Below, piece by piece: positions 1-9,007 of a stretch of DNA of 64,000 nucleotides (position 1 is its first letter; every line of letters starts with the position of its first letter). A model generated the notes under the pieces. It was not told the origin of the DNA and made no database searches. It saw nothing but the letters and a program-made list of their open reading frames with translations. This stretch comes from Pseudomonas schmalbachii. GTDB lineage: Bacteria > Pseudomonadota > Gammaproteobacteria > Pseudomonadales > Pseudomonadaceae. The position numbers and the translations under genes were made by a program. The stretch spans positions 744,001 to 808,000 of the forward strand of contig NZ_JAELYA010000001.1 of the NCBI RefSeq assembly GCF_017589465.1, written 5' to 3'.

Positions 1-426
1 ATGCGCGCGCGCCGTGGCAATCGGTTCGTCACGATGGGTCTGCCAGGCGGTGATCGCCACGTTCGCCACCTTCCGACCCTGGCGCCAGACCTGGCACTGC
101 GCGTAGGTATCGCGGAAGTGCCCGGCACGCAGGTAGTCGGTCGAAAAGTCGATGATCTTGGGGATGTGCGGAACGCCCATGAACATCAGCAGGTGCAGCA
201 CCGCCGAATGCTCCATGAACCCCGCGATCACCCCGCCATGCAGTGCCGGCAGGATCGGATTGCCGATATTGTCCTTGTTCGCCGGCAGGTGGAAGATCGC
301 CTCGTCCCCCTGGCGCTGGCACTGGATACCGATCATCCGGGCGTAGGGAATGGCGTCGATCAACGGACTGTAGTCGTTGGTTTCGCGGGCCACGCACACC
401 AGTTCGGCGATGTTGAGCACGGTCAT
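1..426 (-). CDS. PaaI-family hotdog-fold thioesterase (3' end cut by window edge)
   Basis: Minus-strand frame read from ATG at 426; 142 codons are visible and no stop occurs before base 1, so the C-terminus lies outside the window. The protein has the hotdog pattern of PaaI/YbgC acyl-CoA thioesterases: an ALHGGVIAGFMEHSA segment (about residues 60-75), which is the HGG substrate-binding turn and central helix, followed by a beta-sheet half containing DFSTDYLR. Its start codon overlaps the stop of the upstream gene at 423-887 by four bases (ATGA), so the two are translationally coupled. That neighbour belongs to the same family, suggesting a two-subunit or tandemly duplicated thioesterase. The acyl-CoA substrate cannot be read from the sequence. 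Confidence 0.85.
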   Translation of the reverse strand, partial: MTVLNIAELVCVARETNDYSPLIDAIPYARMIGIQCQRQGDEAIFHLPANKDNIGNPILPALHGGVIAGFMEHSAVLHLLMFMGVPHIPKIIDFSTDYLRAGHFRDTYAQCQVWRQGRKVANVAITAWQTHRDEPIATARAH

Positions 427-887
427 TGCGCACCTCCGGCGGCCTTGGGCGGCCTGGTCGCATTCTTGCCCAGGCGCATGAAGGTGCCGACCACATGGGC
501 GATCGGCTTCTGCGGGTCGTCCTGGAAGGCGAAACCACGGGTAAAGATGACTTCCCGCGTTACCCGGTAGCATTCGGCGAATCCATAGACGTCCTTGCCC
601 GGCTCGGCCGGTCGCATGTAGTCCACGCGCAGGTCCAGCGTCGGGCACACCTCGAATTCGGGCAGCACGCAAACGGTGGAGATGCCGCAGGCGGTATCCA
701 TCAGGGTGGTGATGGCGCCCCCGTGGATCACGCCGGTTTCCGGATTGCCGATGATCGATTCGCTATAAGGCAGGCGTAATGTCAGTCCCTTTTCGTCCGC
801 TGAATGAATACTGACGCCAAGCACCTGGCAGTGCCTGATGACCATGAGAAAACGCTGTGCGCGCTCTAGAATGGGGCTCTTGCTCAT
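423..887 (-). CDS. PaaI-family hotdog-fold thioesterase
   Basis: 154-residue protein, full length for a single-hotdog PaaI thioesterase. The HGGAITTLMDTACG stretch (about residues 55-68) is the family signature: His-Gly-Gly turn, then the Asp at the start of the active-site helix. TLDLRVDYMRPA is the usual dimer-interface strand. Start taken at ATG 887 because the codon before it is an in-frame TTG with no better ribosome site. It overlaps the next thioesterase gene by ATGA, so the pair forms a short operon. Such enzymes hydrolyse acyl- or aryl-CoA esters in the cytosol; nothing here fixes the substrate. Confidence 0.87.
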   Translation of the reverse strand: MSKSPILERAQRFLMVIRHCQVLGVSIHSADEKGLTLRLPYSESIIGNPETGVIHGGAITTLMDTACGISTVCVLPEFEVCPTLDLRVDYMRPAEPGKDVYGFAECYRVTREVIFTRGFAFQDDPQKPIAHVVGTFMRLGKNATRPPKAAGGAQ

Positions 888-1051
888 CAATGCGATTCAA
901 CCAAGTCACTGAACGAGAGCGCATCATACCCCGCCGGACGAAGGGCCTACAGAGCGCGAAAAACGAAGATTTGTAGATTCGTCAGGAACTTCTGCCACAC
1001 TCCTCATCTCAAACGGTTATCAACAGGAAAGCCATACATGGAGGCTCCGCA

Positions 1052-1270
1052 ATGAAAAAAGCTCTTCCCTTCGCTCTGCTGCTGGCTGCTGGTCTGGGTC
1101 TCGCCGCCTGCGACAAGAAGGAAGAATCCAGTGCACCGGCTACCCCGCCGGCCACCGAGCAACCGGCTGAGCCGGCACCGGCACCGACCACTCCGCCTGC
1201 CAGCGAACCTGCTCCGGCCGCGCCGAGCACCGCCCCTGCACCGGCGGAAGGCGAACAGCAGAGCCAGTAA
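1052..1270 (+). CDS. small Pro/Ala-rich lipoprotein
   Basis: 72-residue protein with a lipoprotein leader: MKK, a hydrophobic core, then the lipobox LAAC with Cys20, followed by DKKEE. The residue after Cys is Asp, which in enterobacteria favours retention in the inner membrane; this rule is less certain in Pseudomonas. The mature part is a low-complexity Pro/Ala/Glu/Thr tether with no domain, ending EGEQQSQ. GGAGG at 1040-1044 gives a well-spaced ribosome site. An intrinsic-type hairpin follows directly. Homologous small lipoproteins are found at this place in other Pseudomonas genomes; function unknown. Confidence 0.8.
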   Translation: MKKALPFALLLAAGLGLAACDKKEESSAPATPPATEQPAEPAPAPTTPPASEPAPAAPSTAPAPAEGEQQSQ

Positions 1271-1290
1271 CCCGCGTTACTACGTAAAAC

Positions 1291-1320
1291 ACGAGGCCCG
1301 CATTTGCGGGCCTCGTCGTT
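1291..1320. terminator. bidirectional terminator-like hairpin
   Basis: Stem CGAGGCCCGC / GCGGGCCTCG with a 3-4 nt loop between the convergent lipoprotein gene (ends 1270) and DUF599 gene (ends 1322). The U-run is short on both sides, so termination strength is uncertain. Confidence 0.6.
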
Positions 1321-1321
1321 T

Positions 1322-2068
1322 CTACTCGGTTTCCTTTGGCGGCTCGCTGAGCGACGTCGGCGTGTAGACCATCACGTTCAGCACGTCGGAATGGAACTCG
1401 CGGCGATACAGCACCAGCACCACGCCGGCAGTGACCAGCATGAACAGCCAGGGGTGGATGAACCAGGCGAGCATCGCCAGGCCGAAGTAGTAGGAACGCA
1501 GGCCCAGGTTGAACTGGTTGGCCGCCATCGACACCACCCGCGCGGCGCGATCGGCGAATGCCCTGCGTTCCTGCTCATTGACGTGACGCTCGGCGACCAT
1601 CGGCGCCGATCCCACCAGCACCGCGGCGAAGTTGTACTGGCGCATGCACCAGCTGAAGGTGAAGAAGGCATAGACGAACACCACCGCCAGGGCGAGCAGC
1701 TTCAGCTCGGACAGGCTGCGGCTGGCGGGTTGGGTGAACGGCAGGTCCGCCAGTACCGAGATGGTCTGCTCGGCGGAACCGAGCAGCGTCAGGATGCCGG
1801 CCAGGATGATCAGGGTGCTGGAGGCGAAGAAGGAGGCGTTGCGCTCCAGATTGGCGATCACGCTGGCGTCGGCCACCCGGTTGTCACGCAGCAACAGGCG
1901 ACGCATCCAGTCTTCCCGGTAGAGATGCAGCACGCTGGCCAGGCACGGCGTATCGCGCCCCTTCCAGGTGGCATAGCGGGTATAGCCGAGCCAGCAGAAC
2001 ACGAACCACAGCACTGCGATGAGGTTCCACAGGTATTGCACGTCGAACAGGTCGGAAACGTCGGTCAT
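1322..2068 (-). CDS. DUF599 family integral membrane protein
   Basis: 248 residues with four likely membrane spans at about 12-30, 78-98, 122-142 and 193-222, matching the DUF599 architecture. The soluble loops carry conserved-looking blocks: DTPCLASVLHLYREDWM after the first span, and QEAARAxR-like and QFNLGLRSYYFG segments before the last. No catalytic motif is visible. Located between the small lipoprotein (convergent) and braB (same strand, 290 bp upstream and separated by a terminator), so probably its own transcription unit. Function of the family is unknown. Confidence 0.85.
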   Translation of the reverse strand: MTDVSDLFDVQYLWNLIAVLWFVFCWLGYTRYATWKGRDTPCLASVLHLYREDWMRRLLLRDNRVADASVIANLERNASFFASSTLIILAGILTLLGSAEQTISVLADLPFTQPASRSLSELKLLALAVVFVYAFFTFSWCMRQYNFAAVLVGSAPMVAERHVNEQERRAFADRAARVVSMAANQFNLGLRSYYFGLAMLAWFIHPWLFMLVTAGVVLVLYRREFHSDVLNVMVYTPTSLSEPPKETE

Positions 2069-2173
2069 GGCTATCCTTGGCCGCTCCTGACGTCAGGCTC
2101 GGCTCGATCCGGTAACTGGAGAAATCGCCGCAGTTAGACACATTTCGCGGCTCCCAGGTTACGCCGTAGGCAT

Positions 2174-2348
2174 AAAAAAGGTCGCCCGGAACAGACCGTG
2201 TGAAAACGTCGCGAGCGAAGGTTAGGCAAGGCGAAATCAGGCGAAAAAGCGCAGTTTACGAGCTGTAAATGAGCATTTTGAGCCTGATTTCAACGCCGCA
2301 TAACCGAGCGCAGCAGTTTTCACACAGTCTGGAAGGCGACCTCTTTTT
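2174..2348. terminator. intrinsic terminator split by an inserted palindromic element
   Basis: A-run 2174-2179 and stem GGTCGCC (2180-2186) pair with GGCGACC (2335-2341), followed by TCTTTTT (2342-2348). Removing the 140-bp element 2192-2331 with one copy of its GAA repeat leaves a compact 7-bp stem, a loop of about five bases, and U-runs on both strands: a classical bidirectional terminator. It lies just past the braB stop codon (2360). Confidence 0.7.
2192..2331. mobile_element. 140-bp MITE-like palindromic element
   Basis: Terminal inverted repeats CAGACCGTGTGAAAAC / GTTTTCACACAGTCTG differ at one base. The interior is also an imperfect palindrome (GAAATCAGGC opposite GCCTGATTTC, centre TTTACGAGCTGTAAA), so the whole element can fold into one long hairpin. 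It has no coding capacity. GAA directly flanks both ends (2189-2191 and 2332-2334), as expected for a 3-bp target duplication. This fits a non-autonomous element moved by a transposase encoded elsewhere; that transposase is not in the window. Confidence 0.75.
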
Positions 2349-2359
2349 GACTGCCGGGA

Positions 2360-3673
2360 TCAGGCCATCGCTTCGGCCGGTTTGCCCAGCAGACGATCGA
2401 CCCCCACCATCAGCGCCAGTGCGATGACCGACGGGATCAGCCAGGCCAGGCCCTGTTCAGTCAGGGGCAGGTGAGTCATCCAGGACGGCATCCAGGCATC
2501 CAGACCGGCACCCTTCAGCGCATCGATGACGCCGAACAGCAGGGAAACCGCCATTACCGGCGCGACGATGCGGGCCTGCGAGTGCCACAGGCCGGCGCAG
2601 AAGCTCAGCGCGACGAGAACGATGCACGGCGGGTAGATGGCGGTCAGCACCGGCACCGAGAAGGCGATCAGCTTGGTCAGGCCGAGGTTGGAAACCTGCA
2701 GCGAGAAGCCAGCGAGGATGATCACCAGGCTGCGATAGGACAGCGGCACGATGCGGCAGAAGTACTCGGCGCAGGCGCAGGTCAGGCCAACGGCGGTGAC
2801 CAGGCAGGCCAGGGCGATCAGCACGGCGAGGAAGCCGCTGCCCAGCGAACCGAAGGTGTGCTGCACGTAGGCATGCAACACCGCCGCGCCATTTGCAGCG
2901 CCGGCCGCGATGTCATGGCTGCCCGCGCCAAGACGGAACAGGCTGATATACACCAGCGCCAGCCCTACCCCGGCGATCAGGCCGGCGATGACAGCGTAGC
3001 GGGTGATCAGGCGCGGCGACTGCACGCCACGGGAACGGATCGCATTGACGATGACGATGCCGAATACCAGCGCCCCCAGGGTATCCATGGTCAGGTAGCC
3101 ATTGATGAAGCCCTGGGAGAACGCCGCGTTCTGGTAGGCCGGTTCGGCGGTGCCGATAGTGCCGGCCGGCAGCATGAAGGCAGCGATGCCCAGTGCGGCC
3201 AGAGCGACGATCTTCAGCGGCGCGAGGAAGCGGCCGACGGTATCCAGCAGGCGGCCGGGATACAGCGAGATCACCAGCACGACCAGGAAGTAGACCAGGC
3301 TGTAGATGAACAGCGGCAAGGGGCCGTCCCCGGTCAGCGGCGCCAGCCCTACTTCGAAGGAAACGGTGGCGGTGCGCGGGGTGGCGAACAGCGGGCCGAC
3401 CGACAGGTAGCAGACGGCCGCGAGCAATCCGCCGGCAACTCGGCCAATGGGATGGCTGAGGGTGTCCATCGCCCCGCCGACCTTGGCCAGGGCGACCACG
3501 GTGATCACCGGCAGGCCGACGGCGGTGATCAGGAAGCCCAGGGCCGCCATCCATACGTGTGGACCGGACTGCAGGCCGACGATGGGCGGGAAGATGATGT
3601 TGCCTGCCCCGACGAACAGGGCAAAAGTCATAAAACCAAGCGCCAGGATATCCTGGCCTTTCAAGACGTTCAT
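2360..3673 (-). CDS. braB: branched-chain amino acid:cation symporter BraB (BrnQ family)
   Basis: 437 residues, the usual length for LIVCS-family carriers that import Leu, Ile and Val with Na+ or H+ across the inner membrane. About twelve hydrophobic spans run through the protein, beginning with the signature [20 protein letters not shown] and [11 protein letters not shown] near residues 1-35. The start is placed at ATG 3673, because the frame stays open upstream but homologues begin at this M-x-x-L-K-G motif; no good Shine-Dalgarno is present for any start. It follows sucD on the same strand, as braB does in P. aeruginosa, but a 345-bp gap with a hairpin separates them. A MITE sits in its terminator. 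Confidence 0.93.
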   Translation of the reverse strand: MNVLKGQDILALGFMTFALFVGAGNIIFPPIVGLQSGPHVWMAALGFLITAVGLPVITVVALAKVGGAMDTLSHPIGRVAGGLLAAVCYLSVGPLFATPRTATVSFEVGLAPLTGDGPLPLFIYSLVYFLVVLVISLYPGRLLDTVGRFLAPLKIVALAALGIAAFMLPAGTIGTAEPAYQNAAFSQGFINGYLTMDTLGALVFGIVIVNAIRSRGVQSPRLITRYAVIAGLIAGVGLALVYISLFRLGAGSHDIAAGAANGAAVLHAYVQHTFGSLGSGFLAVLIALACLVTAVGLTCACAEYFCRIVPLSYRSLVIILAGFSLQVSNLGLTKLIAFSVPVLTAIYPPCIVLVALSFCAGLWHSQARIVAPVMAVSLLFGVIDALKGAGLDAWMPSWMTHLPLTEQGLAWLIPSVIALALMVGVDRLLGKPAEAMA

Positions 3674-4018
3674 GAAGGGAAATACCACAGTGCTGAAACG
3701 GGGGTTAGCAGAGGTCTTCCTAATGGCTCGTGGCCAGGTACGCTCCTGCATTCTCGGAGTCCCGCCATCCGTGACGGGTCAGGAAATACGCTCGCCCGGG
3801 TAGGACGAACGGCACGCCGGACGTCACCCTTGTGGGGCGAGAGGTCCAAGTAGTTGCTAGCCTAACGATTTGCCGATCCGGACGGCAGTGACACAAGTCA
3901 GGCTGTCTCCGGGATGTTCGAGGCTGTCGCATCGACGACAGTTATTGCGGGGGTTTGGTAACGACAGAGGCCACCCGCGGGTGGCCTCTGTGCGATGCAC
4001 GGTCGGTAAGCGAGACGC
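3674..4018. other. intergenic region sucD-braB
   Basis: 345 bp without a supported gene. It should contain the minus-strand braB promoter and leader. The only clear structure is the hairpin at its sucD end; I see no convincing -35/-10 pair or regulator site. Confidence 0.5.
3964..3991 (-). terminator. hairpin after sucD
   Basis: Perfect stem ACAGAGGCCACCC / GGGTGGCCTCTGT about 27 bp beyond the sucD stop. Strong 13-bp stem but only a weak T-rich tail on the minus strand; probable end of the sdh-suc transcript. Confidence 0.6.
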
Positions 4019-4900
4019 TTACTTGACTTCCCAGCCAGTCAGCTCGGCCAGGGCCTTGCCGATGTCAGCCAGGGAACGCACGGTTTTCACACCGGCGTCC
4101 TGCAGGGCGGCGAACTTCTCGTCCGCAGTGCCCTTGCCACCGGAGATGATGGCGCCAGCATGGCCCATGCGCTTGCCCGGCGGGGCAGTCACACCAGCGA
4201 TGTAGGAAACCACCGGCTTGGTGACGTTGGCCTTGATGTAGGCAGCAGCTTCTTCTTCAGCGGAACCGCCGATCTCACCGATCATGACGATCGCTTCGGT
4301 CTTCGGATCTTCCTGGAACAGCTTCAGGATGTCGATGAAGTTGGAGCCCGGGATCGGGTCGCCACCGATGCCCACGCAGGTGGACTGGCCGAAGCCGGCG
4401 TCGGTGGTCTGCTTCACGGCTTCATAGGTCAGGGTGCCGGAACGCGACACGATGCCTACCTTGCCCGGCAGGTGGATGTGACCCGGCATGATGCCGATCT
4501 TGCACTCGCCGGGAGTGATCACGCCCGGGCAGTTCGGGCCGATCAGGCGTACGCCCAGCTCGTCGCACTTGACCTTGGCTTCCAGCATGTCGATGGTCGG
4601 GATGCCTTCGGTGATGCAGACGATCAGCTTGATGCCGCCGAAGGCAGCTTCCAGGATCGAGTCCTTGCAGAACGGAGCCGGAACGTAGATCACCGACGCG
4701 TCGGCGCCAGTGGCTTCCACGGCTTCCTTGACGGTGTTGAACACCGGCAGGCCCAGGTGGGTGGTGCCGCCCTTGCCGGGGGTCACGCCGCCGACCATCT
4801 TGGTGCCGTAGGCGATGGCTTGCTCGGAGTGGAAGGTACCCTGCGAGCCGGTGAAGCCCTGGCAGATGACTTTGGTGTCTTTGTTGATCAGGACGCTCAT
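4019..4900 (-). CDS. sucD: succinyl-CoA synthetase alpha subunit
   Basis: 293 residues, full length. With SucC it converts succinyl-CoA, ADP (or GDP) and phosphate to succinate, CoA and ATP in the TCA cycle. The N-terminal CoA-binding Rossmann half contains [15 protein letters not shown] and [19 protein letters not shown] and the phosphohistidine loop [13 protein letters not shown] (about residues 240-255) follow in the ligase half. Its ATG overlaps the sucC stop by one base (TAATG), ensuring coupled translation of the two subunits. Last gene of the sdhCDAB-sucAB-lpdG-sucCD locus. Confidence 0.98.
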   Translation of the reverse strand: MSVLINKDTKVICQGFTGSQGTFHSEQAIAYGTKMVGGVTPGKGGTTHLGLPVFNTVKEAVEATGADASVIYVPAPFCKDSILEAAFGGIKLIVCITEGIPTIDMLEAKVKCDELGVRLIGPNCPGVITPGECKIGIMPGHIHLPGKVGIVSRSGTLTYEAVKQTTDAGFGQSTCVGIGGDPIPGSNFIDILKLFQEDPKTEAIVMIGEIGGSAEEEAAAYIKANVTKPVVSYIAGVTAPPGKRMGHAGAIISGGKGTADEKFAALQDAGVKTVRSLADIGKALAELTGWEVK

Positions 4901-6066
4901 TACTTACCCTCCGCGGCCTTGACGACTTGCTGGGCGGCGTCGGTCAGACCGTTCGCAGCGATGATGTTCAGACCGCTTTCGGCCAGAACCTTGGCGCCGA
5001 GATCGGCGTTGTTGCCTTCCAGGCGAACCACGACCGGAACCTTCACGCCAACTTCCTTCACTGCACCGATGATGCCTTCGGCGATCATGTCGCAGCGCAC
5101 GATGCCGCCGAAGATGTTCACCAGAACGGCCTTCACGTTGTCATCGGAGAGGATGATCTTGAACGCTTCGGTCACGCGCTCTTTGGTCGCGCCGCCGCCA
5201 ACGTCGAGGAAGTTCGCCGGCTTGCCGCCGTGCAGGTTGACGATGTCCATGGTGCCCATCGCCAGACCGGCGCCGTTCACCATGCAGCCGATGTTGCCGT
5301 CCAGCGCAACGTAGTTCAGCTCCCACTTCTGCGCATGGGCTTCACGAGCGTCGTCCTGGGACGGGTCGTGCATGGCACGCAGCTTGGGCTGACGGTACAT
5401 GGCGTTGGAGTCGATGTTGATCTTGGCGTCCAGGCAGTGCAGGTTGCCGTCTTTCTTGATCACCAGCGGGTTCACTTCCAGCAGTGCCAGGTCGTAGTCC
5501 TGGAACAGCTTGGCCAGGCCAACGAAGATGTGGGTGAACTGCTTGATCTGGTCGCCTTGCAGGCCCAGCTGGAAGGCCAGCTCGCGGCCCTGGTACGGCT
5601 GAGCGCCGACCAGCGGGTCGATGGTGGCCTTGAGGATCTTCTCAGGAGTCTCGTGAGCGACTTTCTCGATGTCCACGCCACCTTCGGTGGAAGCCATGAA
5701 CACGATACGGCGGCTGGAACGATCGACTACGGCGCCGAGGTACAGCTCCTTGTCGATATCAGTGCAGGATTCCACCAGGATCTTGCTGACCGGCTGGCCG
5801 TTGGCGTCTGTCTGGTAGGTCACCAGACGCTTGCCCAGCCAATTGGCGGCGAACGCCTTGGCGTCCTCTTTGCTCTTGACCAGCTTCACACCGCCCGCTT
5901 TACCGCGGCCACCGGCGTGCACCTGGGCCTTCACGACCCACTCGCTGCCACCGATTTTTTCACAGGCTTCTGCGGCCTCTTCGGGTGTGTCGACGGCAAA
6001 GCCCTTGGATACGGGCAGGCCGTACTCAGCGAACAGCTGCTTACCCTGATACTCGTGGAGATTCAT
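4900..6066 (-). CDS. sucC: succinyl-CoA synthetase beta subunit
   Basis: 388 residues, the standard length. The N-terminal ATP-grasp fold ([19 protein letters not shown], then [16 protein letters not shown] near residues 46-61) binds nucleotide. EVNPLVI supplies the acidic Mg-binding region, and the C-terminal flavodoxin-like half ([16 protein letters not shown]) contacts SucD and CoA. Overlaps sucD by one base. A gap of about 160 bp separates it from lpdG upstream; no strong promoter is obvious there, so it is likely cotranscribed. Confidence 0.98.
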   Translation of the reverse strand: MNLHEYQGKQLFAEYGLPVSKGFAVDTPEEAAEACEKIGGSEWVVKAQVHAGGRGKAGGVKLVKSKEDAKAFAANWLGKRLVTYQTDANGQPVSKILVESCTDIDKELYLGAVVDRSSRRIVFMASTEGGVDIEKVAHETPEKILKATIDPLVGAQPYQGRELAFQLGLQGDQIKQFTHIFVGLAKLFQDYDLALLEVNPLVIKKDGNLHCLDAKINIDSNAMYRQPKLRAMHDPSQDDAREAHAQKWELNYVALDGNIGCMVNGAGLAMGTMDIVNLHGGKPANFLDVGGGATKERVTEAFKIILSDDNVKAVLVNIFGGIVRCDMIAEGIIGAVKEVGVKVPVVVRLEGNNADLGAKVLAESGLNIIAANGLTDAAQQVVKAAEGK

Positions 6067-6225
6067 GCTTGTCTACCGTTTTCGTCTTGGGTATTGCGCA
6101 TTCGGCGCAGCGCGCAAGGCACCGCGCCACCTGTGACCAGATCCCCGGAGGGAAACGGTCCGGCGGGGTCGGTCGGCAGTCCCTCGCGAATGGCTGCCGA
6201 CCTCCCCCGCCGTGGTCCTGTCGTC

Positions 6226-7671
<1,446 letters not shown>

Positions 7672-7689
7672 TTAATTCCGGTGAGGCGA

Positions 7690-7710
7690 ACGGCCCCTTG
7701 TGGGGGCCGT
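7690..7710 (-). other. intercistronic hairpin between sucB and lpdG
   Basis: ACGGCCCC / GGGGCCGT stem with a short loop in the 87-bp spacer. No U-run follows on the minus strand, so it is more likely an mRNA stability or processing element than a terminator. Confidence 0.45.
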
Positions 7711-7749
7711 CGAGTATTACGGGGCCGTCGGGTCGGGTAGTACGACGTA

Positions 7750-8964
7750 TCAGACGTCCAGCAGCAGACGAGCCGGATCTTCCAGCAGGTCCTTGATGGC
7801 AACCAGGAAGCTCACCGCTTCCTTGCCGTCGATCAGGCGGTGGTCGTAGGACAGGGCCAGGTACATCATCGGCAGGATCACCACCTGGCCGTCGACCGCC
7901 ATCGGGCGCTCCTGGATCTTGTGCATGCCCAGGATCGCGGTTTGCGGCGGGTTGACGATCGGAGTCGACAGCAGGGAACCGAATACGCCACCGTTGGAAA
8001 TGGTGAAAGTACCGCCGGTCATGTCTTCGATGGTCAGCTTGCCGTCACGGGCCTTCTTGCCGAAGTTGGCGATGGTGCCTTCGACTTCCGCCAGGCTCAT
8101 GAACTCGGCATTGCGCAGTACCGGCACCACCAGGCCACGGTCGCTGGAAACGGCAACGCCGATGTCCTGGTAGCCGTGGTAGACGATGTCGTTGCCATCG
8201 ATCGAGGCGTTCACGCCCGGGAAGCGCTTCAGCGCCTCGGTGGCGGCCTTGACGAAGAAGGACATGAAGCCCAGGCGGACGCCGTTGTGCTTCTTCTCGA
8301 AGAGGTCCTTGTACTTGTTGCGCAGGTCCATGACCGGCTTCATGTTGACCTCATTGAAGGTGGTCAGCATGGCCATGGCGGACTGGGCTTCGACCAGGCG
8401 CTCGGCGACCTTGGCGCGCAGGCGGGTCATCGGCACGCGCTTCTCGACGCGATCGCCGGCAGCGAAGATCGGTGCTTCGGCGGCCGGAGCAGCCGGCTTG
8501 GCGACCGGGGCGGCCGGAGCGGCTTTCTTGGCCTCGACGGCGGCAACCACGTCTTCCTTGGTTACGCGACCGCCCTTGCCGGTACCGGCGATGCTGTTCG
8601 GGTCGATGGCGTTCTCTTCGGCGATCTTGCGTGCAGCCGGCGAGAGGATGGCGTCCTCGCTGGCAGCGGCCGGTGCGGCAGCCTGGGCGGCCGGAGCAGC
8701 TGCAGCCGGTGCGGCCACGGCGGCACCGCCTTCGCCCAGCAGGCCCAGCAGTTCGTTGCTGAGTACGGTGTCGCCCTCGTTCTTGATGATTTGAGCGAGG
8801 ACGCCGTCGGCTTCGGCCAGAACTTCGATCACCACCTTGTCGGTCTCGATGTCGACGATCAGCTCGTCGCGCTGTACAGCATCGCCCGGCTTCTTGTGCC
8901 AGGTAGCGACGGTGCCGTCAGCAACCGATTCCGGGAAGGTTGGGGCTTTGATTTCGATAGCCAT
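7750..8964 (-). CDS. sucB: dihydrolipoyl succinyltransferase (E2 of 2-oxoglutarate dehydrogenase)
   Basis: 404 residues. One lipoyl domain at the N-terminus with the lipoylated Lys in [11 protein letters not shown] (about residue 43). An Ala/Pro-rich flexible linker (about 80-105) leads to the E1/E3-binding domain containing [26 protein letters not shown] sequence (about 107-140). A second Ala/Pro linker precedes the catalytic core ending in the [13 protein letters not shown] motif, whose His/Asp are the acyltransferase residues. The enzyme forms the 24-mer core that passes succinyl groups from SucA to CoA. Tight spacing to sucA (43 bp) indicates one operon. Confidence 0.98.
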   Translation of the reverse strand: MAIEIKAPTFPESVADGTVATWHKKPGDAVQRDELIVDIETDKVVIEVLAEADGVLAQIIKNEGDTVLSNELLGLLGEGGAAVAAPAAAAPAAQAAAPAAASEDAILSPAARKIAEENAIDPNSIAGTGKGGRVTKEDVVAAVEAKKAAPAAPVAKPAAPAAEAPIFAAGDRVEKRVPMTRLRAKVAERLVEAQSAMAMLTTFNEVNMKPVMDLRNKYKDLFEKKHNGVRLGFMSFFVKAATEALKRFPGVNASIDGNDIVYHGYQDIGVAVSSDRGLVVPVLRNAEFMSLAEVEGTIANFGKKARDGKLTIEDMTGGTFTISNGGVFGSLLSTPIVNPPQTAILGMHKIQERPMAVDGQVVILPMMYLALSYDHRLIDGKEAVSFLVAIKDLLEDPARLLLDV

Positions 8965-9007
8965 TCTGAGTATTTCCTTAAAAATTCGGTTTCAATGCGC
9001 CTGGGCG

